Positions 25,779-32,935 of a DNA stretch of 64,000 nt are shown here, piece after piece (the first letter of the stretch is position 1; every line of letters begins with the position of its first letter). The notes beneath the pieces were generated by a model. The model did not search any database. It saw only the letters and a program-made list of their open reading frames with translations, and was not told the origin of the DNA. Origin of the DNA: Alteromonas aestuariivivens (lineage in GTDB: Bacteria > Pseudomonadota > Gammaproteobacteria > Enterobacterales > Alteromonadaceae); NCBI RefSeq assembly GCF_003367475.1, contig NZ_QRHA01000003.1:62001-126000 (forward strand). The letters run 5' to 3'. The position numbers and the translations under genes are program-made.

Positions 25779-25921
25779 ATATAACAATTTAATAGTGCGC
25801 AAATTGCGCGTTTTTCTACCGAGCCTGTGCTCGTTTTTATCTATAGTGCCATGCTCGTCATGTTTATCAAAGCCAAGCATAACAATGGCTGTAAGTTGCT
25901 TGGTCTGATTATTAGTTAGAC
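25779..25921 (-). repeat. attC-like repeat, class B, copy 2
   Basis: A fuller copy of the class-B repeat. On the minus strand it starts at GTCTAAC, which fits RYYYAAC exactly, and ends at GTTATAT. A CAAGC/GCTTGG hairpin lies in the first third. The central 100 bases match copy 1 (21619-21750) closely. Confidence 0.6.
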
Positions 25922-26173
25922 ATAAACGCGCGATTGGGTCGTTTTTCTGAATATGGGGGAAAGTGATCAAACTTGTACATAACTACAGGTATGTCGCTTA
26001 GCATTTGCAATGCATAATTCGTGGTCAGCAATCGCTACAAATCATGTCGCCCAGAGACCGCTTCCTAGGCCATTCGAAACACTGTAGCTGCCCGAATTAC
26101 AACTGTCTGCTTCACGTACTGTTATGACGCACAGCAAGCGTTACCAGGCGGCCCCATCAGACAAACAGCAGAC
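25922..26173. other. Gene-free spacer in the cassette array
   Basis: These 252 bases lie between a class-B and a class-A attC site and hold no convincing gene. The right 40 bases (GCAAGCGTTACCAGGCGGCCCCATCAGACAAAC, on the plus strand) match the spacer at 20848-20880. This is either a cassette without an open reading frame or a degraded cassette. Confidence 0.45.
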
Positions 26174-26289
26174 GTTCAACGCCCAACTTAGGGGCAATAA
26201 CACGCAGGCTAAACTGGGAGCGGAGCGACTGGGCCTGCGTGTTATTGTCCCAGTGAGCGCCAGCGAACGGCTACAGTTGTTTGTTAGCT
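26174..26289 (-). repeat. attC site, class A, copy 5
   Basis: Same architecture as the other class-A sites, with stem ACACGCAGGC/GCCTGCGTGT and minus-strand R' GTTGAAC, an exact fit to GTTRRRY. The R'' box is AGCTAAC. The TAA stop of the LysE-family gene lies inside this box. Confidence 0.87.
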
Positions 26290-26922
26290 GCTCTTCGCAA
26301 ATGCCAATTTAGTGCCAAACCCAATAAATACAATACCTGTAACTGAGTTTAACCAAACTTTAAATTTAGGGTGGTTAGTTGCACTTTTAACCTTGGCAAG
26401 AGTAAATACCATTGCTGAAAACCATACAACATTAACTATTGCGTGGGCCGTAACAAGAGAATACGCACTGAACGCGCTACCATCTGCGGGCATGAATTGC
26501 GGAAAAGCAGCGAGGTAGAATATTGACACTTTAGGGTTAAGGGAATTAGTTAAAAAGCCTTCAAAGAACGCACCTTTTGTAGATACTGGTTTTTGTTGCA
26601 ACTCCGGCTCTAAATTATGTACAACTGAATTTTGACTAACAGCGTTTCTAAGCGCTTTTACACCCAGCCAAATTAAATAGGCAGCCCCCAGCATTTTAAA
26701 AACAAAAAAGGCGTTTGCAGATTGTACCAATAGAATAGATATACCAAATATTGATAGCGTACCATGGACATAAAAAGCTGCCACAAAACCTGCAACATTG
26801 GCTAGACCTGCGCGATGCCCAGATAGAGGCACTGTTTTGGCAATAAGAAACCCATTAGGGCCAGGAGAAATTACGAGCAACGTTGCAACAGCGATAAACG
26901 TAAGAATATTGTTTAAATCCAT
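26284..26922 (-). CDS. Cassette-borne LysE-family amino-acid exporter
   Basis: A 212-residue, six-helix LysE/RhtB-type exporter. The PGPNGFLIAKT motif near residue 22 and the LGAAYLIWLGVKALRN stretch are characteristic. The ATG at 26922 follows GGAG by 7 bases. Family members export lysine, homoserine, threonine or other small amines. The exact cargo is unknown. This is the cassette gene with the clearest known function. Its stop overlaps the class-A attC at 26174-26289. Confidence 0.88.
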   Translation of the reverse strand: MDLNNILTFIAVATLLVISPGPNGFLIAKTVPLSGHRAGLANVAGFVAAFYVHGTLSIFGISILLVQSANAFFVFKMLGAAYLIWLGVKALRNAVSQNSVVHNLEPELQQKPVSTKGAFFEGFLTNSLNPKVSIFYLAAFPQFMPADGSAFSAYSLVTAHAIVNVVWFSAMVFTLAKVKSATNHPKFKVWLNSVTGIVFIGFGTKLAFAKSS

Positions 26923-26958
26923 TTCAAATCTCCGAAAAAAGAACAAATGCTAAACGGC

Positions 26959-27008
26959 AGCTAACATTTAAATGAAGCGGACCCTAAGAACCGCTTATTA
27001 ATTTATAA
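26959..27008 (-). repeat. Short hairpin attC-like repeat, class C, copy 2
   Basis: The plus-strand sequence CTAACATTTAAATGAAGCGG..CTAAGAACCGCTTATTAATTT is almost identical to 24988-25036. The minus-strand core is GTTAGCT. The TAA stop of the 112-residue membrane protein lies inside the repeat (27003-27005), as in a cassette attC. Confidence 0.6.
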
Positions 27009-27341
27009 GCCATTGTTAAAACTGCCTTGTTTAGTCTTTTTATAGTTTAACCACATTGCAAGTGAAAGAACAATGCCACCGGCCAATATTAGAAGGGCCC
27101 TGTTTGTTTGAGTTGACTGTAGTATGGGCGCAACCGTGTTGAGCCATAATGGGAAAAAGAAAGCGAATGGAATGACCGCGCAAATAAAAACAGCAAAAAA
27201 GAAATAGCAAATGGCGTTGTTAGCTAACCCTGATGGGGTTGGCCAACCGAAGCGAAGGTTTAACGACTTGTGACCTTTAATCAACAAGTTTACTGCGACT
27301 AAATAGATGGCAGCGCCAATTGTAAAAATGAATATTTCCAT
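27003..27341 (-). CDS. Cassette-borne small membrane protein (112 residues)
   Basis: Three hydrophobic segments (IFIFTIGAAIYLVAVNLLI, AICYFFFAVFICAVIPFAFFFPLWL, ALLILAGGIVLSLAMWL) suggest an integral membrane protein with a basic C-terminus (YKKTKQG). No family is recognised. Its stop codon overlaps the class-C repeat. Upstream lies the left end of the IS10-like element. Confidence 0.65.
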   Translation of the reverse strand: MEIFIFTIGAAIYLVAVNLLIKGHKSLNLRFGWPTPSGLANNAICYFFFAVFICAVIPFAFFFPLWLNTVAPILQSTQTNRALLILAGGIVLSLAMWLNYKKTKQGSFNNGL

Positions 27342-27370
27342 GGCCTTAAACTGGCTTATAACACTAAGCT

Positions 27371-28682
27371 CTAACGAATCCCCTCATAAATTAAAGCAGA
27401 TTCAATAACATGGACACGCATGGCGCGATTTGATCTAATTTATTTCGCCAAAAACAATTCAGAACATCACACCATGCGTGACATCGCCATATTACATGAT
27501 TTGCTTCAATATCAATGCCCTAATTTGCACCAAAAGCGTCTGAACTCGCTAATGGTCGCGGTGAAATCGTTGCTGGACGGGCAGCAACTGTCGCTTACGG
27601 AGCTGGGCCGCAATGTTACGGGCAACGTAGCGGCCAAACACAACATCAAACGGATTGACCGTTTGCTTGGGAACCGGGCCTTGTATCAGGAGCGTCTGGA
27701 CATTTATCGCTGGCACGCGCGGTTGCTGTGTGGTGCCAATCCGATGCCGATAATCCTGATTGATTGGTCGGATGTACGGGAGCAGATGCGCCATCAAACC
27801 TTGAGGGCTTCTGTCAGTTTTGAAGGGCGTTCGGTAACCCTGTACGAGCGGGTATTCTCGTTTTCGGAATATAACTCTCCAGTCAGTCACAACCCATTCC
27901 TGCGTGAACTGGCGGCCATATTGCCGGCGACCTGCTGCCCATTAATAATCACGGATGCAGGCTATCGGAATCCCTGGTTTCGGGAGGTGGCAAAGCATGG
28001 CTGAGGCGGGTGCGCGGTGAAGTTGGATTCAAGTTGCAAGGCAGTGAAACCTGGCGCAGCAATAAATCCTATTATCCCTCTGCAAACGCCAAGGCCCGGT
28101 ACCTGGGGTTGGGTGAGCTAGGCCGCAAGAGCCCCATCAACGCGCACTTGCATTTATACAAGGCAAAGCCCAAAGGGCGGCAGGACAGCCGATCATCCAA
28201 AGCAGGACGAAACCACACCGCCCAGCAAAGTTATCGGGATGGCAGCAAAGAGCCCTGGTTGCTGGCGACCAATCTACCAGCGTCGGCCATGACCTCAAAA
28301 CAGCTAGTGAACCTGTATGCCAAACGGATGCAGATAGAAGAAAGTTTCCGGGATCTCAAAAGTCCACAGTATGGATTGGGCCTGCGTCACAGTAACAGTC
28401 GCTGTACCAAGCGCTTCGATATTCTGCTGCTCATCGCCATGCTGGCTGAGTGGCTGCTAAGACTGATCGGAATGGTAGCGCACAAACACCAGTGGCAGAG
28501 GGCGTTTCAGGCCAACACCATCCGGCATCGGCCGGTACTCTCGTTGATCCGCCTGGGCAGAGAAGTACGAAAACGAAGGCGGGATTATCCAGTTTCAACG
28601 GTTGAAATTCGGTGGGCAATCGACCAGTACATTCGGAGAATTCACGTCACTGGAGTGCCAGAATTATGAGGGGATCCCCCAG
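27371..28682 (+). mobile_element. IS10-like (IS4 family) insertion sequence, degenerate
   Basis: About 1.3 kb, the size of IS10. Both ends keep the IS10-type terminal pattern: CTAACGAATCCCC on the left and, on the complement, CTGGGGGATCCCCTCATAATTC on the right, matching IS10's CTGAGAGATCCCC. No 9-bp target duplication is visible: the flanks are CACTAAGCT and CGCCTCATT. The left flank closely fits the IS10 hot-spot pattern NGCTNAGCN. The right end lies within the core of an attC. Confidence 0.85.
27474..28669 (+). pseudogene. IS10-like transposase, frameshifted
   Basis: The protein is clearly related to the IS10 transposase from IAILHDLLQYQCPNLHQKRLNSL onward. Catalytic blocks are DWSD (first D), TDAGYRNPWF (second D) and the YAKRMQIEESFRDLK stretch with the catalytic Glu of the IS4 YREK signature. 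The frame changes near 27999: it ends ..FREVAKHG then a stop, and resumes LRRVRGEVGFKL. A deletion between short GGCTG repeats, removing about 10 bases, would explain the change. The element is likely immobile. Confidence 0.85.
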
Positions 28683-28777
28683 CGCCTCATTAAGAGGCAA
28701 TAAAATAGCTGGTTAAAATTAGCGAGGCACGAGCAAAAACCAGCTGTTTTTTGTCCTGCTTGAATGACTTGTTAGGC
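28683..28777 (-). repeat. attC site, class A, copy 6, truncated by IS10-like element
   Basis: On the minus strand the site begins with GCCTAAC (exact RYYYAAC), which holds the TAA stop of the 191-residue gene. It continues to ..TTGCCTCTTAATGAGGCG and is then cut by the right end of the IS10-like element. A CCAGCTG/CAGCTGG stem is present, but the GTT core of R' is missing on this side. The site is probably non-functional. Confidence 0.75.
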
Positions 28778-29347
28778 ATACCCTTCAATATGAGTACAAT
28801 TTACTTTTGTAAAAACCCTTTGTCCTTTTATATATTCATAGTTTTCATGAAAAAAGCTCAAAGTAATATATGAACTAGGATCGACATTATAATGCCTGAT
28901 TTTAAGATCTAAATTTAGCTCAGATATTAAATCAGAATATTGTGTAAAAGATATAGGATATTTAACGCCTTCCAAGCTTTTTAACGCATTGAATTGGTTA
29001 TCATTATAATTTAAGTAAAGGTAAAGCCAATTACCAAATTTCTTTTTAGATGTTTTATTGGAAAAGTTATCAATTTCTTTAAGGTGACTGGTAGAAAGTC
29101 GGTTAATTATATTTTGACTCTCCTGACACAAAGGAGTGCAAAGAGAAGAATCACCGCTATCAAAATGTACCCTTTTTTTAATATTGCCTTTAAAGTCACA
29201 AAATACTTTATAAATGACAATATCTTGTAGTTTTTCTCCAAGTGTTTTGTTCGAAAATAGAACATCGAATTCATCCGCGTAAAGTGGATGTATAGATATT
29301 ACTTTTCCAATTCCGTGCAATGTATCTACCCAATCTCCTGTTTTCAC
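28772..29347 (-). CDS. Cassette-borne hypothetical protein (191 residues)
   Basis: A very AT-rich gene. The N-terminus, MKTGDWVDTLHGIGKVISIHP, resembles the small SH3-like fold seen in KOW-type or CarD/RapA-like beta-barrels. The rest is strand-rich and Asn/Lys/Tyr-rich with no recognised domain. A GTG start at 29347 follows GAGGA by 4 bases. Two Cys (TPLC, SLC) are close together. No function is assigned. Confidence 0.6.
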   Translation of the reverse strand: MKTGDWVDTLHGIGKVISIHPLYADEFDVLFSNKTLGEKLQDIVIYKVFCDFKGNIKKRVHFDSGDSSLCTPLCQESQNIINRLSTSHLKEIDNFSNKTSKKKFGNWLYLYLNYNDNQFNALKSLEGVKYPISFTQYSDLISELNLDLKIRHYNVDPSSYITLSFFHENYEYIKGQRVFTKVNCTHIEGYA

Positions 29348-29361
29348 AAATTCCTCGCTAT

Positions 29362-29446
29362 GCCTAACAGCTTATTACTGAGACTTCATAGTAACACCCG
29401 TTTCTCCTGAAAAACCATATTCTGTGTTTCATGGGAAAGGCAAAAT
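29362..29446 (-). repeat. attC-like repeat, class D, copy 3 (right-most site of array)
   Basis: The minus-strand core next to the 191-residue gene reads GTTAGGC, an exact GTTRRRY match. The rest is homologous to copies 1 and 2 (20740, 22922). It is the last attC-like site before the polysaccharide locus and marks the upstream edge of the visible array. No attI site or integrase gene follows. Confidence 0.65.
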
Positions 29447-29672
29447 GTCTGCTATACGTACAAAACAGCCCTTCACGATATAAGGTCTGAACAGCAGCGA
29501 CTGGCACTTAAGCAGCCCTACATCGAGTAGAAACGATGCCAAGGGAATGTATCCAGGCATCGTGTTTGCTTTCCAAAACTCCAAACATTCCCATTGCAGG
29601 AATAATGCCTTGAGTACAGCACCGTTTTTTATGCATTACAGTCAGTCGATGACTGTAATGCATGGGGTACTC
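29447..29672. other. Gene-free boundary between cassette array and polysaccharide locus
   Basis: These 226 bases contain no gene. Two inverted repeats are visible: ACGATGCC at 29533-29540 with 29556-29563, and a perfect 14-bp arm pair at 29631-29644 with 29650-29663 (loop GTCGA). The second starts nine bases past the GH88 stop codon. It has no T run in the leftward direction, so a standard intrinsic terminator is not supported. Confidence 0.5.
29631..29663. repeat. Perfect 14-bp inverted repeat after the GH88 gene
   Basis: ATGCATTACAGTCA pairs exactly with its complement across a 5-base loop (GTCGA). It would fold in the leftward messenger just after the GH88 stop codon. An A run rather than a T run follows in that direction. 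A role as RNA 3'-end stabiliser or bidirectional terminator is possible. Confidence 0.6.
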
Positions 29673-31334
29673 CTACGGCGCGATAATGCTTTGTTCGTAA
29701 GCAATTTTACGTATGTTTGCCTCAACGAAATAAAAATCGCCATAAACAATCGGTGTGCTGATTTCGCCGGCATTGCCCATATCTCCGGTAGCCTCGGCAA
29801 GCACAAATCCGTAATCAAAACTGTGCGGGCGGCTGTTGTTGCGGTCGGTTCGATACTGGGTGGTCAGTTCTGCCATAATATTGTCCGCCAGCGCCGCGTA
29901 CTTTTCTTTTTCAGCGCGGTCATCAGCAATGGTTGCATAACGGTACAGTGCCGAGGCATAAAGGGCTGCAGCGGAGGTGTCACGGGGGATCTTCTGATGG
30001 CTCTGAGGGTAAGGTTCACTGCCACAGGGAACCAGTTTATCCCCCTGTAATACTGGCTCACCATACCAGTTTATCTTGCCTTGCAGGCGGTCCAGAGACT
30101 CCTGTGACAACAGCGAAGCATCCAGCGTTTGCGGGCGATAGCCTTTATAGGGCGTGATGTGCGCTTCCAGGCGCTTAGAACACAATTCCAGGATCCCGGA
30201 ATAGACCGCCGTTTCCGGCGAGGTATTTTCAGCGTATTCATAGGCATTGTCGCGCGCAGCAAAAAAATCCCAGTACGGCACGTAACCGTCTTCCAGCAAA
30301 TGCTCGATACTGCCGAGCAGGCGGTGTAAATGCGCGTTGAAATCCGGGAACTCTGATAAATCTATTTTGGCATTATCCATGGCTTCAACAATGGTCAGGT
30401 AACCATACAGCGACCACCCCTGCCCTCGCGCCCAGGCAGAAATGTTGCCGACCCCCTGCCAGTTTCCGGGCTTATTGGCACCGTAATCAAATACATGGTA
30501 CGAAAGTGGGAACTGTTTTTTACTGTCAGACTCGTCATAAAAGTAATGATTGGCAAGAGTGGTTTTGGCGTGGGTAAACGCAATTTCATGGTAACGCTCG
30601 ACATCACTGTCTAACAAATATTCCAGATTCATCATGTTGTCGATAATGACCGGGTAAGTCCAGGGGTTGGCCAGCGAATACAAACCGACAACCTGTTCTC
30701 CGTTCTCCACCGTGGTTAATTTCATGTTTGGTTCGAAATCCCAGGATTTGATCACACCTTTCTGGTCACTGTAACGGGCAGATAACGTGGCACGGCCGGT
30801 GTCCAGTAATTTCCGATACAGTTCGCGAGCTTGAGCATCCAGCCCTTCGTATTGCAAGGCTTCACCAAACGAATCGTACAGCATAAAGCCTAAATCGTGG
30901 GTGCTGCTCAGGGTGGCGTCGCCATACAGTGCCTGCTGAAAATATTTGGCACTGTTATACAGTTTTTGCTCCTCGCCACTCTGCCACTCAACATTCTCTT
31001 TGTTGGCGAGCAGTTTCCACATTAACCCGGGGAAAAAGCCGTTGGTCCATTTTTCATTTTTGTCCATGAAAATGCCACCGTGCTCCTCTGAGCGCGGTAT
31101 GCAGATCATGGTTGGATCGGCTTCACAGGCAGGACGAAAATGGAGGTTGCGACCGTTTTCAATGTGGTCGATCATTTTCAGATACTGATTTTTGGCAAAA
31201 GTCAGGTTTGCCTGCGCCTGGCTCTCCGAAAAGGTTTCATCAGGCTGCACCGCTTGGGTTTGTTCAGATTTGTTGGTGCAACCCACAGCCATCAGCGTTG
31301 CCATAACCAAAGTAAACGATGTGCGTAATTTCAT
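29673..31334 (-). CDS. GH88 unsaturated glucuronyl/uronyl hydrolase (lipoprotein)
   Basis: A 553-residue enzyme of glycoside hydrolase family 88. The motifs WTNGFFPGLMWKLL, HDLGFMLYDSFG (likely acid Asp147), WTYPVIIDNMMNLE (second Asp232) and ARGQGWSLYGY are typical. GH88 removes the unsaturated 4-deoxy-uronate left at the non-reducing end by polysaccharide lyases. The start at 31334 gives the lipobox VGC in MKLRTSFTLVMATLMAVGC, so it is anchored. It is the last gene of the eight-gene leftward lyase operon, so it would trim oligosaccharides released by the ulvan lyases upstream. Confidence 0.93.
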   Translation of the reverse strand: MKLRTSFTLVMATLMAVGCTNKSEQTQAVQPDETFSESQAQANLTFAKNQYLKMIDHIENGRNLHFRPACEADPTMICIPRSEEHGGIFMDKNEKWTNGFFPGLMWKLLANKENVEWQSGEEQKLYNSAKYFQQALYGDATLSSTHDLGFMLYDSFGEALQYEGLDAQARELYRKLLDTGRATLSARYSDQKGVIKSWDFEPNMKLTTVENGEQVVGLYSLANPWTYPVIIDNMMNLEYLLDSDVERYHEIAFTHAKTTLANHYFYDESDSKKQFPLSYHVFDYGANKPGNWQGVGNISAWARGQGWSLYGYLTIVEAMDNAKIDLSEFPDFNAHLHRLLGSIEHLLEDGYVPYWDFFAARDNAYEYAENTSPETAVYSGILELCSKRLEAHITPYKGYRPQTLDASLLSQESLDRLQGKINWYGEPVLQGDKLVPCGSEPYPQSHQKIPRDTSAAALYASALYRYATIADDRAEKEKYAALADNIMAELTTQYRTDRNNSRPHSFDYGFVLAEATGDMGNAGEISTPIVYGDFYFVEANIRKIAYEQSIIAP

Positions 31335-31356
31335 AATACTTGTAAATCCTTTAATT

Positions 31357-32877
31357 TCAGTTATCAGCAACCATATTGGAAGCGGCAGATCCCCCTCCAA
31401 TACCCAGATCAATGATCTGCAAATACAGCGGTTGGCTACTGCCTGACTTTTTCTCCATCATATAAAAATACACTTTGCCATTAGCAATGTGCACCGTGCC
31501 ATGATTGAAGGTTTTACCGCTCTGTGCATGGTATACAAGGGCAAAATTGTTAGTACCACCAATGCCTTTCTCGATAAACGGTCTGCCATCTTTTAAGCCG
31601 ACAATGTAGATATCATTGCCCGCCGTATATATTTTGTCCGCGCCGGAAAAATCCTTTGTAGTGGTAAATTTCTTTGCACCCGCTGGCTTGTAGCTGTGCA
31701 CGTTAACAGTCTGATTGTTCAGTTTGTCTTTTACCTTACCCACAATATGGATGTCCCCTCTGGCGGTTACATTCCAGTCAAAACCACCGGTAATGGACAC
31801 CTGGTTCTTACCACTGGCCTCTACCAAATCACCGGGTTCACCTACTTTGATGGTGTCGGCATCCTGAACGGGAAAAACGGGTAAGGGCTTGCCTTCATGG
31901 GTTTTCCACTGGTCGCGGCCATCCGGGTGGTCAGAATAGGCGTAGTAAAAACCATTTTGATGGGAATACTTGTCTTCCTTGTTGGCCAGGCGGCGTTGAA
32001 ACCCAACCCTCAGTTTTCCGTTTACGTATTTCATGTTGCCATACAAACCCCAGTCGTATGGCTGCCCATAGTTGCTGGCATCGGTAACATTGAAACGTAT
32101 AAACGGCGACCATGTCTTATTATCAGCCTCGTATCTGGAAAACACGTAGCCGCCGTTATTGTCGCGCCCCTTACGCATGTACATTAACAAGGTACCGTCG
32201 GTATTGGTGAAAAATTTGGGGTAGGTCAAGCGGGAGTATTGTTCGTGATCTTCAACGCCAGTCAGGGAGAGGTGTTTGTAATCATCATTACCTTCACTTT
32301 TGGCGCTGGTATCTTTGACGAACTTATCCAGGGTAAATTCCGAATCGGGCAATGTGGCCGCGCCTGGAACACTGTAGGAATAGCGAAAATAATCATTGGC
32401 AAAACTGCCATCGCCGGGCCGGATGCGATCATAACCATGCATATCGTACAGCAGGTGAATGGTTCCATCGATTGGGCTTATTGCTACGGCTATGGTGTTG
32501 TGAGACTCGCCAATATGGCGAATGCCCTGCCACCCGGTATGCCGGTGAGGAAACTTAATGGTAGCAAGTGAACCGGTTAGCGTGTTGTACCGGGTTAACA
32601 TTACGTGGCGGTTGTCTTTTCCGCCGTGATACCAGGTCAAAAACACGTAATCGCCAAAAGGTTTAACGCTGTCACCGTGAGCCGATATCTGCGGGCCAAA
32701 ATAGTAGTCGTACTTCCCCTCTTTATTGTCGGGCGTACCGCGTTTGACTTTTACACCATCAAAATGCAGCGCAGAATCGGTTATTTTCACTTCCTGTTCC
32801 AGGGTAACCTCGGCACTAACCGTTGCAATACCACTGAGACATACCATCAGTAATAACTGTTTTTTCCAGTAATTCAT
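31357..32877 (-). CDS. PL24-type ulvan lyase, exported
   Basis: A 506-residue protein with signal peptide (MNYWKKQLLLMVCLSGIATVSA). The fold is a beta-propeller rich in BNR-like strands. The catalytic-type pair His126 and His147 is in ESHNTIAVAISPIDGTIHLLYDMH, spaced 21 residues as in the characterised PL24 ulvan lyase LOR_107 (His146/His167, from memory). Such enzymes cleave the rhamnose-3-sulfate to uronic acid bond of ulvan by beta-elimination. The start at 32877 is preferred to an upstream in-frame ATG at 33015. The next gene (GH88) begins 22 bases past its stop. Confidence 0.85.
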   Translation of the reverse strand: MNYWKKQLLLMVCLSGIATVSAEVTLEQEVKITDSALHFDGVKVKRGTPDNKEGKYDYYFGPQISAHGDSVKPFGDYVFLTWYHGGKDNRHVMLTRYNTLTGSLATIKFPHRHTGWQGIRHIGESHNTIAVAISPIDGTIHLLYDMHGYDRIRPGDGSFANDYFRYSYSVPGAATLPDSEFTLDKFVKDTSAKSEGNDDYKHLSLTGVEDHEQYSRLTYPKFFTNTDGTLLMYMRKGRDNNGGYVFSRYEADNKTWSPFIRFNVTDASNYGQPYDWGLYGNMKYVNGKLRVGFQRRLANKEDKYSHQNGFYYAYSDHPDGRDQWKTHEGKPLPVFPVQDADTIKVGEPGDLVEASGKNQVSITGGFDWNVTARGDIHIVGKVKDKLNNQTVNVHSYKPAGAKKFTTTKDFSGADKIYTAGNDIYIVGLKDGRPFIEKGIGGTNNFALVYHAQSGKTFNHGTVHIANGKVYFYMMEKKSGSSQPLYLQIIDLGIGGGSAASNMVADN

Positions 32878-32935
32878 CTTTTTATACACTTCCTGACTAC
32901 AGACCAATCCAACAGAACAACCACGGTGTTCTGCC

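Noticed and set aside
19834..29446. CRISPR array
   Set aside because: The repeats are 50-140 bases, irregularly spaced and separated by genes. They are palindromes with integron core boxes, and no cas genes are present.
29631..29663. Intrinsic terminator of the lyase operon
   Set aside because: The hairpin is perfect, but an A run rather than a T run follows it in the leftward direction. I list it only as an inverted repeat.
29447..29672. Remnant of an integron integrase or attI site at the array's right end
   Set aside because: No reading frame or tyrosine-recombinase motif is present in this gap, and the adjacent sequence is the GH88 gene.
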